Assembly (NCBI GenBank): GCA_003615045.1
Contig: ML014121.1
Coordinates: 124,001 to 188,000 of the forward strand
From: Caulochytrium protostelioides
Taxonomy: Eukaryota; Chytridiomycota; Caulochytriomycetes; Caulochytriales; Caulochytriaceae
Length of the DNA stretch: 64,000 bases
Reading direction: 5' to 3'
Part shown: positions 43,488 to 53,520 of the stretch, piece after piece
Numbering within the stretch: the first letter of the stretch is position 1
Layout of the letters: every line of letters starts with the position of its first letter
Position numbers and translations under genes: made by a program
Notes under the pieces: model-generated
What the model was told of the DNA's origin: nothing
Seen by the model: only the letters and a program-made list of their open reading frames with translations
Databases searched by the model: none

Positions 43488-45923
43488 ATGGCCTCCTCCG
43501 TCGCCACGACGCCGCCCCAGTATCCTCGCTGGGATGGCCCGGTCTGCCGATCGAATGCGTGGCTTTTCTGTCCAAAGCGCTGGCGCCGCCAGTCGGGCAC
43601 CATGTCCCACCATGTCCTGCTGCCGGCCACACACCGCACCCACCAGCACGCCCGCTCCAAAACCTATCATGCGGCATCCTCAGCGTCTCTCTTTTCGACG
43701 GCCGCTCACGCCGGCGGTGCCGACGGCGCCCACCGTTCATACTCGTCGACGTCCCCCACCGCTCATGACGATGCCGGGGCCCACGGTGGCCACCGTCGCG
43801 CTGCGTCCATGCTCCTGATGCCGCCTCTCGCGTCGTCGTCGGCGGCCACCGCCGAAACGTGGCCGATGAACTTCTGCCCGCCGCGGCCGACGGACGCCTC
43901 GCTGCCTGCGATCCCGGCCTCGCTCGAGACCACATCGCCCTGGATGGACGACGCCGCCGTGGGTTTGCACGGCACCGTCGCCGCGGCGCTGTCACCCGTG
44001 GCCATGCCGACCGGTGAGCATGAGCGAGCCCCGACAACGGTGCTGAGCGGTTCGGTGCCGATCACGCCGCGCCGCCGACGCGAACTCAGCCTCCGGCGTC
44101 AGCGCTCGGTCACGACGGCGGCGGTGTCGCCGCCCCGCACGTGCTCCACATCCCACGCCTTCGTGCATGCCGCCGCCCCGGCATCATGTGCACCCGTCGC
44201 TTCCGCCGCACCGTGTGCCGCATCGCCTCCAGCACCATGGCGGTCGATGGCCACGGGCGCGTCCAGCCCGGCCTTGCCGCATGACGGCGCCTGGGAGACG
44301 CAGTTGGCCTGGGGCGATGTGCTCTCGAGCCCGAAAGCCAGCCCGGAGCCGGTCGCTCGTGGGGCCTCCAGCAGTCCCGACTCGCTCGCGGGCCGTCGTG
44401 CCGCGTGGACGGGCGACGCGGCAGCGTCGACCCCGTTGGCCCCCGGTTCACCCCGCGCTGCCTTGGTCGCCGCCACGCCCGCCACGGCGGCGAGGAGCCA
44501 GCGCCAAGAGATGGTCCCGCACTCGATCTGCCGCATGTTGTTCAGCAGCGAGCACCACGACGATGCGACGGCGCCCGCCGATGCCGACGTGGACGCGCGG
44601 ACCTGGCGCTTGCCGCTCGCCGAAGCCATTGAGATGGACGGCCCCGCGGGCCCCGATGCCGATGGGGCGTCTGTGGCATCGACTTCGCCCGCGCTCTCGT
44701 CGACCCCCGCGCCCGTGCCGCATCTGCTGCAGCCGACGCCGTTGCCAGCCGCGCTCACGCTCGATAGTGCCAAGAGGAGAACGGTTTCGGCGCCGGCCTC
44801 GCCGCCACCGCCCGCGGCCCGTGCCCTGTCCTCGGTTGATGCTCGCGCCGAAGGTTCAACACCGTCTACCGATCCGTCGCACGCTCCGTTGTCCGTGCCG
44901 ACGCCTGCCCGCTCTCACTCGCCGACCACCGCCTCCTCGCCGACGGCGGCGGCGACGACGCTCCCGCGCCGCCCGTCCTCCGCGGAAGCGAGCAAGAAGC
45001 GCAGCCTCGCGAGCGCCGAACCCACGGCGCCGAGGTGGAAGCGCGAGCGCATGCCGGCCTGCGACATCGCGGTCGCCGGTCTTGTCACCCTCGTCCACTG
45101 CCCGTACCGCTTTGCGACCGTCTATCCGCTCTCGTACTCGTCGCAGTCGCCGAGTCTCGCATCGCATGGGTTCGCCAACAGCTCGGAAGATCCAACGTCC
45201 CCGGTGGCCTGGGCCAACGCGGACAGCCGCACCACGACGCCGCGCACCGCGCCCTCGCACGACCGTACCCCGATTATGGTGTGGCAGATCGCTGATGATA
45301 CCCTTGAGGCGTGCGGCGCCGGTGGAGCCGCGGGCGCCGCCGGCGCCGAATCCTCCAGCGCCGCCGTTACCGCCACCGATGCTTCAACCGTCACCGCGGC
45401 TTCTGCCGCGAAGGCGTCGGCGGCGCCGACAGCACCGACGGACGCCGCCGTTCAGGCGCCCACTGGGCCGCGCTTCCAGTCCCTGTGGTTTGACTCGGAG
45501 CGCGGCGTCTACTCGAGCGCCACGCTACGTCTGGCGCCGGACGCGCCGCTAACGCCGACGACGCCGCTGACGTCGGCGTCCATGCACAAGCTGCTGCCGC
45601 TGGCGGGCCACCCCGCAAGGGCAGCCTCGGCGTCCGGGAGCGGCGTGCCGCCGTCGCCGCATGACGCCAGCGACCGCCACAGTCTGCAGGCGGCCGCGAT
45701 GGCGGCGGCAACTTCAGCAAGCCCCCGGCATGCAGCGTGGCATGCGGCGCGGTACGCGCGCCACGCGGCGTACGCTCAGTTGCAGTCGCCGCCACAGCAG
45801 TCGGACGACGAAACGCAACACCAGAACGACGACGCCTTGTTTGGCCGTCTGAGCCGCCCCCCTGAGTCTAGCGCGGTCCATTCTATGGCGCGTTCTATGG
45901 TCTTCCCGACCATGCTGTCGTAA
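43488..45923 (+). CDS. Large low-complexity protein, unrecognised, 811 residues
   Basis: A single frame from the ATG at 43488 to a TAA at 45921-45923. Composition is dominated by Ala, Ser, Pro and Thr throughout. Short conserved-looking islands include RRRRELSLRRQRS, PHSICRMLFSSEHHDD and CDIAVAGLVTLVHCPYRFAT, followed by YPLSYSSQSPS, and PRFQSLWFDSERGVYSS. These islands and the length argue for a real gene. Shadow frames here are also long because GC is high. No domain is recognisable. A nuclear or regulatory disordered protein is possible but not shown. Confidence 0.55.
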   Translation: MASSVATTPPQYPRWDGPVCRSNAWLFCPKRWRRQSGTMSHHVLLPATHRTHQHARSKTYHAASSASLFSTAAHAGGADGAHRSYSSTSPTAHDDAGAHGGHRRAASMLLMPPLASSSAATAETWPMNFCPPRPTDASLPAIPASLETTSPWMDDAAVGLHGTVAAALSPVAMPTGEHERAPTTVLSGSVPITPRRRRELSLRRQRSVTTAAVSPPRTCSTSHAFVHAAAPASCAPVASAAPCAASPPAPWRSMATGASSPALPHDGAWETQLAWGDVLSSPKASPEPVARGASSSPDSLAGRRAAWTGDAAASTPLAPGSPRAALVAATPATAARSQRQEMVPHSICRMLFSSEHHDDATAPADADVDARTWRLPLAEAIEMDGPAGPDADGASVASTSPALSSTPAPVPHLLQPTPLPAALTLDSAKRRTVSAPASPPPPAARALSSVDARAEGSTPSTDPSHAPLSVPTPARSHSPTTASSPTAAATTLPRRPSSAEASKKRSLASAEPTAPRWKRERMPACDIAVAGLVTLVHCPYRFATVYPLSYSSQSPSLASHGFANSSEDPTSPVAWANADSRTTTPRTAPSHDRTPIMVWQIADDTLEACGAGGAAGAAGAESSSAAVTATDASTVTAASAAKASAAPTAPTDAAVQAPTGPRFQSLWFDSERGVYSSATLRLAPDAPLTPTTPLTSASMHKLLPLAGHPARAASASGSGVPPSPHDASDRHSLQAAAMAAATSASPRHAAWHAARYARHAAYAQLQSPPQQSDDETQHQNDDALFGRLSRPPESSAVHSMARSMVFPTMLS

Positions 45924-46010
45924 TATCGCGGGCTTCGCTTCGGCATTTTTTTCTTCTTTGTGATCCAATACCCATTTGCTTTCCACTGGCGGCTCCCTGC
46001 TGTCGCTGTG

Positions 46011-46036
46011 ACACACACACACACACACACACACAC
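46011..46036. repeat. (AC)n microsatellite
   Basis: Thirteen AC units between the 811-residue gene and Fanzor copy 3. Confidence 0.95.
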
Positions 46037-46110
46037 TTTTTTTAAATGTACATACATGACAACGTATGCTCATCCATAGGCCCATCCTAACCTCACACGC
46101 ACACCATCCT

Positions 46111-46455
46111 CTCCGTGGTGCCCCCAGGGGTCCCCCACCGAGCCCGTAGCGCATATCGCTCAGTTGGTTCATCTCTGGATGAGCTTCCCGACCCTGGCCC
46201 CGGCTGCAGCCCCGCTTACCCATTGCGGCACAGCGCCTCCGGGCTGACGGGTAAGGCCAGGCAGCGTTGGATGTTCAACGCGGCATTGAGGTCGCGGTTC
46301 ACAAACTTGCCATAGGGAGAATCGCTCCACGGCAAACATCGGACCACGGTCCGCTGGCGCCAGCGTTGACCCGGTTTCAGGACCTCATCTGTCTCGGCAT
46401 GCACCTGTGGCGTCCGGAACTCGTCGACCAGAACGGTGCGGAAATGCTGGGCAAT
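46111..46455 (-). pseudogene. Fanzor remnant, copy 3, with right-end hairpin
   Basis: Minus strand. From about 46455 it reads QHFRTVLVDEFRTPQVHAET and DEVLKPGQRWRQRTVVRC, then GKFVNRDLNAALNIQRCLAL, ending PEALCRNG with a stop at 46216-46218. This frame is open throughout, but all sequence upstream of the RuvC-II region is missing. Beyond the stop lies the same hairpin as in copy 1 (CTCGGTGG stem, ACCCCTGGGGG loop, CCACGGAG) at 46142-46111. Copy 3 lacks the 45-residue insert of copies 1 and 4. It begins about 25 bases after the DYNLRB stop on the same strand, so it lies within that gene's 3' UTR. Confidence 0.8.
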
Positions 46456-46478
46456 TAAAATGAACATAAGCCTTGAAT

Positions 46479-47810
46479 TTACAATTCCTTGGGATTCTGA
46501 AGGACGACAATCAGATATTGCTTGGCTACAGCGCGCAGCACGGTGCATTTCGGTCCAGCCGGAAGCAGCGGCATCGCACGGCCCGCACACGTCACCAACA
46601 TACCCCCGCGGTTGCCAAGACAGGGCGTTGTTGACCACCAGCATGACCGGCACATTTCAGATAAGTGGCGTGCAGCAGCGCGAGTCGAAGGCGGCATCGC
46701 ATAAGGGAAAATGGGCATCGACGCATCAAAATATAAAAAAAAGAAAAAGGCCCATTCGGAGCGTGAGTCAGCGCAGGAAAGGTCGATTGACGCGGCTGAG
46801 GGTTCCATTTCAAGCGCTGTTCAAGGTTGAAACAGCTGTCGTGGCCAGCGCCGGAGCGGTGTGGTCGTAGGCGGGCCCAACCCGTCTTTCACGGGCCTCC
46901 TTCATCGCGTGCTTAGCGCGCGAGAGCCCGCGCCAAAGCCCGCCCGCCCGCTCCCATCGCCAGCCGAGGGAAGGCTCGCAGCGGGTCGGCGGCACACCCC
47001 TTCATGGCCGCTGAAGCCGACACGGTCGCAGGAGTGCAGAATACTCAAGCATCGCCGGGGGGCGACCATCGCGCACTCGTCCAGAGAGCGACAGCTTGCG
47101 GGTGCGATGAGGAGGGCGGGGGGAGCGGCCATCGTGCCTCGCGGCGGTCCGGGTCGCGATGGCCGCGCGGCAGCACGCCGCCAGAGCATCGCCAAACGGC
47201 GCTGCAGAAGGGAGAAGCCACAACTTACTGTGTGCCACCATAATCTAGAGGGTGGTTCGAACGCGGGAAGTAGATGGCCAGCCCGATTGGACATTGTCCA
47301 GGACATATGGCATGTCCAGCCACGGGCACAAACACATGCACGGTGCGACATCAGGAAAAGAGAAAAAAAACGACGGGTGAATCGATGAAAATCACGGGCT
47401 GGCCACCCTGGCGATGTTCATTCCGCTTTCTCATCTCCACAACAGCGGTGTGCTTACCTCGTTCTTTTTGCTGCGAATCCGCAGAAATGTGAGATCGTCC
47501 TCGGGGTCCAGGTCGCGAATCACGCTCTTGCCACGCGACGCAAGACCTGTCACGAGGCTGGCATACTGCTGCGTCTGGATGTTGTCCAGCGTGGTGCGGA
47601 TCACGTTGCCTGAGTCTTGCGCCAGCACAACGAGGCCTTGCACGCCTTTGTGGGCCGTCAACCGCGTCAGCGTCTGTTCCAGCTCGACCAGCTCCTTCGG
47701 ATCATTGTTCCGCTCGAGCTTTGTATCCTTGCGTTCCGACTAAACCTCGTAGGATCCCATCATCCCCCGCATGACGTCAACCGCCACCATTGGTTCGTTT
47801 TGCATACCAT
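46479..47810 (-). CDS. DYNLRB: Dynein light chain roadblock/LC7 (DYNLRB), four exons
   Basis: A light chain of cytoplasmic and axonemal dynein that binds the intermediate chain. Exon 2 is 47739-47458 and holds most of the protein: LEQTLTRLTAHKGVQGLVVL, then QYASLV and the diagnostic VIRDLDPEDDLTFLRIRSKK followed by NE. A GTAAGC donor follows. Exon 3 is a 16-nt micro-exon at 47244-47229 coding IMVAH plus one base, between CTCTAG and GTAAGT. Exon 4 is 46525-46479, after TGTAG, coding TKQYLIVVLQNPKEL and the TAA. All phases agree. A TAG interrupts the frame upstream at an acceptor-like TTTAG (47740). The best start is an ATG at 47810-47808 followed immediately by a GTATGC donor, making a 68-nt intron. 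The model gives 115 residues. The start exon is the least certain part. Confidence 0.86.
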
Positions 47811-49125
47811 GCACCGCAGAGTATCATCGCCATGCCCAGTGAGAGATGAACATGAGTAAGTCAAGCATTTGTACAAGTATTCATGCACCCATGTGCTGTC
47901 GACGAGCAGCGATGAAGTCGCTCGACATCAATCGATATCATCGTTTCGAAATCAACAGCATGGGATGGCCCATGCCAGTCGATATCTCCTCAGCAAGCCA
48001 AATGATCGTTACCATGATAAAGGCCGTGCTCTAGGCGGCAATCGGGACGCTTCTATTCTCACGCAGTCCGTGCGGGAGGTCACACACCCCGGATCGCGCA
48101 GTAACGGAGACGACACTTCGCAACGAACGCAACGCTGCGTGGGTTGTCTGCTCGTCAGTGAAGGTGGGGGGCTCCAATCTCGTAAAAACAAATTTGCACC
48201 AATCACTAGGCTTTCCCGCGATGTTGCCAATGATGCCAACTAGAGGGATCAAGCGTTGGGTACGAAGCGGTTTGAAGCGAGGATCAACGGAGGCCTGGGT
48301 GCGACGACGCTGGTCGATGAGGCCGTTCTGCCAAGCAGGTTGCGTGGGGCGCTTTTGAAAAACCGCGTGGCGTCGACGGCGTCAGCAGTATTAATGCAGC
48401 AGCGACTGGCAAGGGGATCAACGATCAGGCGCAGCAATCGATGGTGTGGCCAGTTGGCGGGGATACGACTCGTCGTGGATGAGGGAGGGTAGCCGAGTCA
48501 AGCGGACGGCGATGCTGAAGCCCTCCGATATCCATGACTCTGAGCGCAGCCGCAGAGTAGGGAATTCTTCTGCCGCACCAGATCGCATCCATCGATCGTC
48601 GCCCGACGAATCCATCGTCGCGCGGCAGTGTAGCAGAAGATGTGCCGGTGTTCAGAGTGTTCACGCACCGACTCACGTCCAGTTGGGCCGTCAACACACC
48701 GTCGCCGTCAGCGGCGTCCGCGATGGCGCTGACGATTGGACCGGGCGGTTGCCGAGGGTGATCGGGTCGACGTCGAAGCTAGGTCGGCGACCTCCGCAAG
48801 CCTCCAGCTCGCCCGCCTTCCCGCGACCGCCCACCTGACGTGCTCAGCCTCGCTGGGCATGCCCCCCCCCATCCCATCCCTCAATCCTCGAAATCTCATG
48901 TTTGTCCCGACGTATATCTGCGTCAGTCACCAAGATCATCTAATAACACGACCGGGGAAGCCTGCTCGTGCCAGCACGGGGCATCTGAATACCAGCGTAC
49001 GTGGCATAGGCGTCGCAGGTCTTCCGGGCAGGACAGGGGGTATATAGAATCAGCAGACGGGCGAACAGACCCGCACGACGAGACCTCACGGGCTCATGCA
49101 ATGACGACCCATCCAAGCGTGGAAT
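47811..49125. other. Intergenic region between DYNLRB and the CDK12-like kinase
   Basis: About 1.3 kb. Several short frames on both strands, for example minus 48031-48250 starting after an acceptor-like CTCTAG, have protein-like composition. None can be assigned or joined to a start. No gene called. Confidence 0.35.
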
Positions 49126-49426
49126 TCACGACTCATCAGCGCTTGGCGACATCGGCTCCAGGAAGGCCGAAAAGAGCGCGCGACTCATCCGTGTGAAGCC
49201 GATCGTATGCTCGCGGCGCCGGCCGAGTCGGTCCCACCGGACGCGTTCCTCCCGCGGCCGTGAGACGCGAGCTCGTCCCTCACCGCGTCGGTCTCGCCGG
49301 TCGCTCGAGACCGACGCGGCGCCCTGCGTCGACGCATCCGCCGCCGACGGCGATCGCGCCGGCTTGCTCGTCGTCACCGTCGCTGGCGGGGCTGGCGGCG
49401 GCGGAGGGGGGGACATCGACGGCTCC

Positions 49427-49479
<53 letters not shown>

Positions 49480-51801
49480 ATGCATCATGCCCAAGGGCGG
49501 CTCACTCGGCCGCGCCAGATAGGCGCCGAAGGGACCGGCCACCTCGTTGACAGGCAAGGGCACCACGGTCGTGTCATAGCTGCCCGACGCGCCGCGGGAT
49601 CCGCGGCTGCGCGCGAGCCCGCCGGTGCCGTTGAGCCCCGAGGCGCTCCCGGCGCCCGGGTAGGCGCCGCCGCTTCCCGAGGCCAGGCCAGCGCCCGCGG
49701 CGCCGGCCCCATAGACGCCGTTGGCGCTATACGGCGGCGCGTTCATGGCGGTGGTGGCGGCAGCGGCCGGATGGGCGATGGGGTCGCGACCCTTGGCCTC
49801 GAGCTCGTGCCAGCTCTGCTGAGCGACGGGCATCTCGGCCGGCGTGCACGGCGGCGGCGCCTCGGTTTGAAAGTACGGATGGGCCAGCGCCTGCACCGCC
49901 GTCAGCCGCTTAGCCGGATTGTAGACGAGGAGCTCGGTGGCAAAGGCCATCGTCGACTGGGGGACAACGACGGCGCCCGCCTTGTTGCGGCGCAGGGCCT
50001 CCCAGTCAGGCGTCGCGACGCCCCGTGGCTGCATCATGCGCCACCACGGCAGCTGGGAAAGGCCCGGCCACATGGCTTCGGTGGGCGTGCCGCACTTGGA
50101 GAAAATCGAGAGCATCTGGTCAAATTCGGTCCGCCCCTTGAAGGGGGCGCTCTGCAGGAACAGTTCGAGCAGAATACACCCGGCAGACCAGATGTCCACC
50201 GCAAAGTCGTACTGCGTGGCGCCCAGCAGCAGCTCGGGCGGACGGTACCACATGGTAATCACACGGTTTGTGTAGTCGGCGATGCGCGGGTCTTCATAAA
50301 GCTTGCGGGCGAGGCCGAAGTCCGCGAGCTTGAGCTCGCCGCGGTTATTGATCAGAAGATTCGCGCCCTTGAGATCACGATGCACGATGTTGCGGCTATG
50401 CAAGTAAGCGAGGCCACTGAACATCTGCTGCGCGAGGCACTTGATATGGGGTTCCTGCCATGGCGGGAGCTGGCCCATGCTGACACCATACTGCCAGCCC
50501 ATGAGGTCGTGATCGAGGTATTCGAAGGCCATGTATACTGCAGTGCCGCGGCCGTGGTTGATCTGCCCGTCCTCTTGACTCGGGTCCGAGACGATGTCGC
50601 AGAGCCGCACGATGTTCGGATGCCGCAGGGTGTTGAGCAGGCGCACCTCGCGCATGCCCGTGACAGGAAATCCTTCCTTCTCGGTCTCGATGCGTACGCG
50701 CTTCAGCGCAAAGAACTGGTTCTGGTCGACCAGCGAGCGCGCCTTGAAGACTTTGCCGTACGTGCCCTCGCCGACCTGTGCCATCGCAATGTACTGATTG
50801 AAGTTGGTGTGCACGGTCACGAAGTGGAGCGACTGCTCGCCCGGCTTAAGGATGGAGACAAAGCGCGACGGCGATGGGTTGCCGCTGTCGTCGGCAGGGA
50901 CGTCGTGCCTCGACGCTGCCGAATCGCTGTCCCTATGGTCCTCATCGCCCTCCTCCTCATGGTCGTCATCGGTCCGCGGCGACAGGTGTTCGTCGTGACG
51001 GCCGTCCCCATGCGCCTCGCGGTCGTCGTCGTTGGCCACGTCGCCATCGCCGTGATTGTCATTGAAGCTGTGGCGGCGATCATGGTCGGCGCGGTCTACC
51101 GAGCCGCGGTCATCGTCCGGATGATCGGGCCGCCGCTCCTCGTCCGTGGGCGCGTCGCCGATGGGCCGCAGCGCGACGGCGCCCGGCGAAGCGGCGCCCG
51201 GGGCGAGTACCGGAGCGCCGCTGCCGGAGGGCGCGCCGGTCGGTGCCGTGGCGGCTGGCCGTGGCACGGCCGGCGGCACCGCCCATGGCTCAGCGGCGTC
51301 GGCGTCGCTGCCGACGGCCGGCGGCGGCCTGCCGCGGGGGCCGCCGCGGTCTGCGCGGGACCGGCTCGCACGATCGCGGTCCACGCCGAGGGGGCGGGTG
51401 CGGTGGCGTGGGCCACCGGCGCGGTGGCGGTCGCTTTCCGCGTCGAGATCGCGGTCGCGGTCGCGTGAGAACTCGCCGCGGCGGTCTCTGTCGCGGTCGC
51501 GGTCGCGGTCACGTCGGTCGCGGGACCATCCGCCGCCGCCGTGGCCGCCGTGGTCGTTGTGGAACCGGTGATCGAAGCGGTCGCGGTCCCAGTCGCGGTC
51601 GCGCCCGCGATAGCCGCGTGACCGAAGATCATCGCTGTCGCGGTCGCGCGGGAATCGGTGCGATTCACGATACCCGCCGCCGCCGCCGCCGCCCCAGCTG
51701 GAGAAGGCGCCGCCGCGTGTCGACCGGGGCGCCTGGCCGGGGCCTGGCCCGGGACCACGAGCGCCGTCGCTGCCGCCCCCGCCGGGACGATCAGCGTCCA
51801 T
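49126..51801 (-). CDS. CDK12/13-type (Ctk1-like) cyclin-dependent kinase
   Basis: 891 residues from the ATG at 51801. Residues 40-150 are an Arg/Asp/Ser-rich RS-like domain (RDRDRDRDRRGE). Residues 220-310 are acidic. The kinase domain spans about 337-650: glycine loop VGEGTYGKVF, Lys367, C-helix PVTGMREVRLL in place of the usual PITAIRE-type sequence, catalytic HRDLKGANLL (Asp476), DFGLAR at 494-499, T-loop Thr511 and MWYRPPELLLG. The C-terminal region is disordered, with about 18 consecutive prolines encoded by a GGC run at 49429-49479. The RS domain, EGFP-T--RE helix and LKGAN point to the CDK12/CTDK-1 group, which phosphorylates the RNA polymerase II C-terminal domain with cyclin K. CDK9/Bur1-like is the main alternative. 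Confidence 0.9.
49429..49479. repeat. (GGC)n trinucleotide repeat inside the kinase gene
   Basis: About 17 GGC units. On the coding (minus) strand they read CCG/CCC and form a polyproline tract. Length variation would not shift the frame. Confidence 0.9.
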
Positions 51802-52992
51802 CGCGGACGTCGCGCACCCGTGGATCCACCACGTTCAGTGGCGGCGGCGGAGGCGGCACGGGGACCACTGAAAGGGCGACAGGACCCGAGGACGCGGGCG
51901 CAGTGTCGGCGGAAGCGTTGCCCCCGGTGGAGATGAGGAGCAGGCGGCGTCGCGCCAAAACGCCGGGCCCGAGCGGCGTGCTCGAGAGAGTGATACGTGG
52001 CGACGGTGCCAGAAGGCAAACGGCCAGAAGGCGTGGAGGGAGACGAGAGGCCGACCCGGGCCTGATGCGCTGGTGAGCGTCGTTGGCGTCGTCAGCGTCC
52101 TTATTATCGTTCCGTGGGTCACCGAGAGCACGGAGGGCCCGGGCGAGCAGCGGCGTCTCTGGACCGTGAGCAGGCGAGGTCGGGTCCCCGACGACAGGTG
52201 CGGTGGTAACAACCGCCCTCGCGGCAGCGGCAGCCGTCAAGGCAACGGCAAAAGCCGCAGCAGCCGTAGCACGGTCAAGAGATTCCGCTGGGCCTTGCGA
52301 ATCTGAGCGCCCCAGTCTCAGGAAGACGACGGTACAGGCGCCACGCGACAAAGACAAAGACAAAGCGCGTGGAACAGGACGGCGGTACGACCGCGTACAC
52401 GAGGGCGAGTAGACGAGCGCGTCAAGCCAGAAGGGCACCACGGGCAGCTTGATTCATACGACGTGAATAGTGGACGATGGACGGTGGCCGGGACGGTCAC
52501 GCGGCGATGGTGGCGGTCGCAGGTGGCACCGTGAGACGCGGCAGTCTGGCGTCGCCGTCGGAGACGGGAGCAGGGAGCGGCTGGGAAGCGCCCGGCGCGA
52601 CACTTTTGATAAGGTGGTCGCGATCCGCTCCGCGGCCCGTAGGATCATGCGTCGAGGAACAGTGGTCATGAGTCGCGATACGCATCGCCCGTGATGGGTG
52701 TGGCGACCGCGCGCCCGAGTCGCTGTCGTCGTTGTCGCCGCCACGGAGCACTGGGCCCGTGCGCCGCCTAATCATCGTCGGTCGGTTCGAACGCCGCTTT
52801 TGTCGAGACCGAACAGGGCGGACAGCGTCGGGGCAGCTTTGGCTTGGCCGGCTCATTCGGCGGCCGGCGCGGGGCCCCCCTCGGAGCGCTGGCCAGGGAT
52901 GGCGCCGTCGATGCTTGCTGCTTGCTGAACTTAGTCGTGGCTGCATCGGTCAGTCGCCTCGTCTCTTCGGCGTAGTAAGAATGATGTTGATG

Positions 52993-53022
52993 TTTTCATT
53001 TCATTTCATTTCATTTCATTTT
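52993..53022. repeat. (TTCAT)n pentanucleotide repeat
   Basis: Five units, lying about 50 bases beyond the 3' side of Fanzor copy 4. Confidence 0.9.
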
Positions 53023-53067
53023 CTTTTATCTGGTCGTCAACGATCACATTGGATATGTAAGGTGCCA

Positions 53068-53520
53068 TTTGGTTCATCTGAGCTTGACGACCAGGGGCCG
53101 CAGCAGGTCTTGCCCGGGGTTGCGGCACAACGCCTCTGGGCTGACCCGCATGGCCGGGCAGCGTCGGATGGTCAACGCGGCATTGAGATTGCGGTTGACG
53201 AACTTACCGTTGGTGGTTTCACACCACAGCAATCCTTGAACCACGCCCCCCTGTCGCCTTGATCCGGTCTCAGAATCTCATGCATCGGGGCACACACCCG
53301 GGTCCTGCGAACCCCGTTGACCGGCGCCGGCGCGGTTGAGGGAGCGCCCGCCCGGGTCGCGCGAGAGATCGGCACGGCCGTCGGGTCCCGAGTTTTCACC
53401 TTGATCAGTAGGTCATTCGTCTCGACATGCATCTGGGTCGTCCGAAACTCGTCGACCAGAATGGTGCGGAACCGCGTCCACGAGCGGCACGGGGGCTCGG
53501 CTGGGCGGCGCCACTTGTTG
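53068..53520 (-). pseudogene. Fanzor remnant, copy 4
   Basis: Minus strand. It reads WTRFRTILVDEFRTTQMHVE and TNDLLIKVKTRDPTAVPISR, through the same 45-residue insert as copy 1, to VNGVRRTRVCAPMHEILRPD. Then in another frame come VVQGLLWCETTNGKFVNRNL and NAALTIRRC, then PEALCRNPGQDLLRPLVVKL and a TGA. At least one frameshift lies near 53265. The catalytic position of the RuvC-III motif is Asn instead of Asp (NRN for NRD), so even the domain is inactive. Homology stops shortly after the stop codon (ATGAACCAA). No hairpin is retained. Confidence 0.78.

Noticed and set aside
46011-46040. A- and T-rich sequence near the AC repeat as the outer right terminus of Fanzor copy 3
   Set aside because: TTTAAAAAAA there only weakly resembles the TTCTTAAAAAA terminus of copies 1 and 2, and the sequence between it and the hairpin does not align.
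47240-47270. GGTTCGAAC resembling a tRNA B box
   Set aside because: No A box or cloverleaf can be drawn around it, and it lies inside the DYNLRB introns. No tRNA gene was found anywhere in the window.
49480-51468. 662-residue plus-strand frame opposite the kinase
   Set aside because: Antisense shadow of a kinase with all catalytic motifs.
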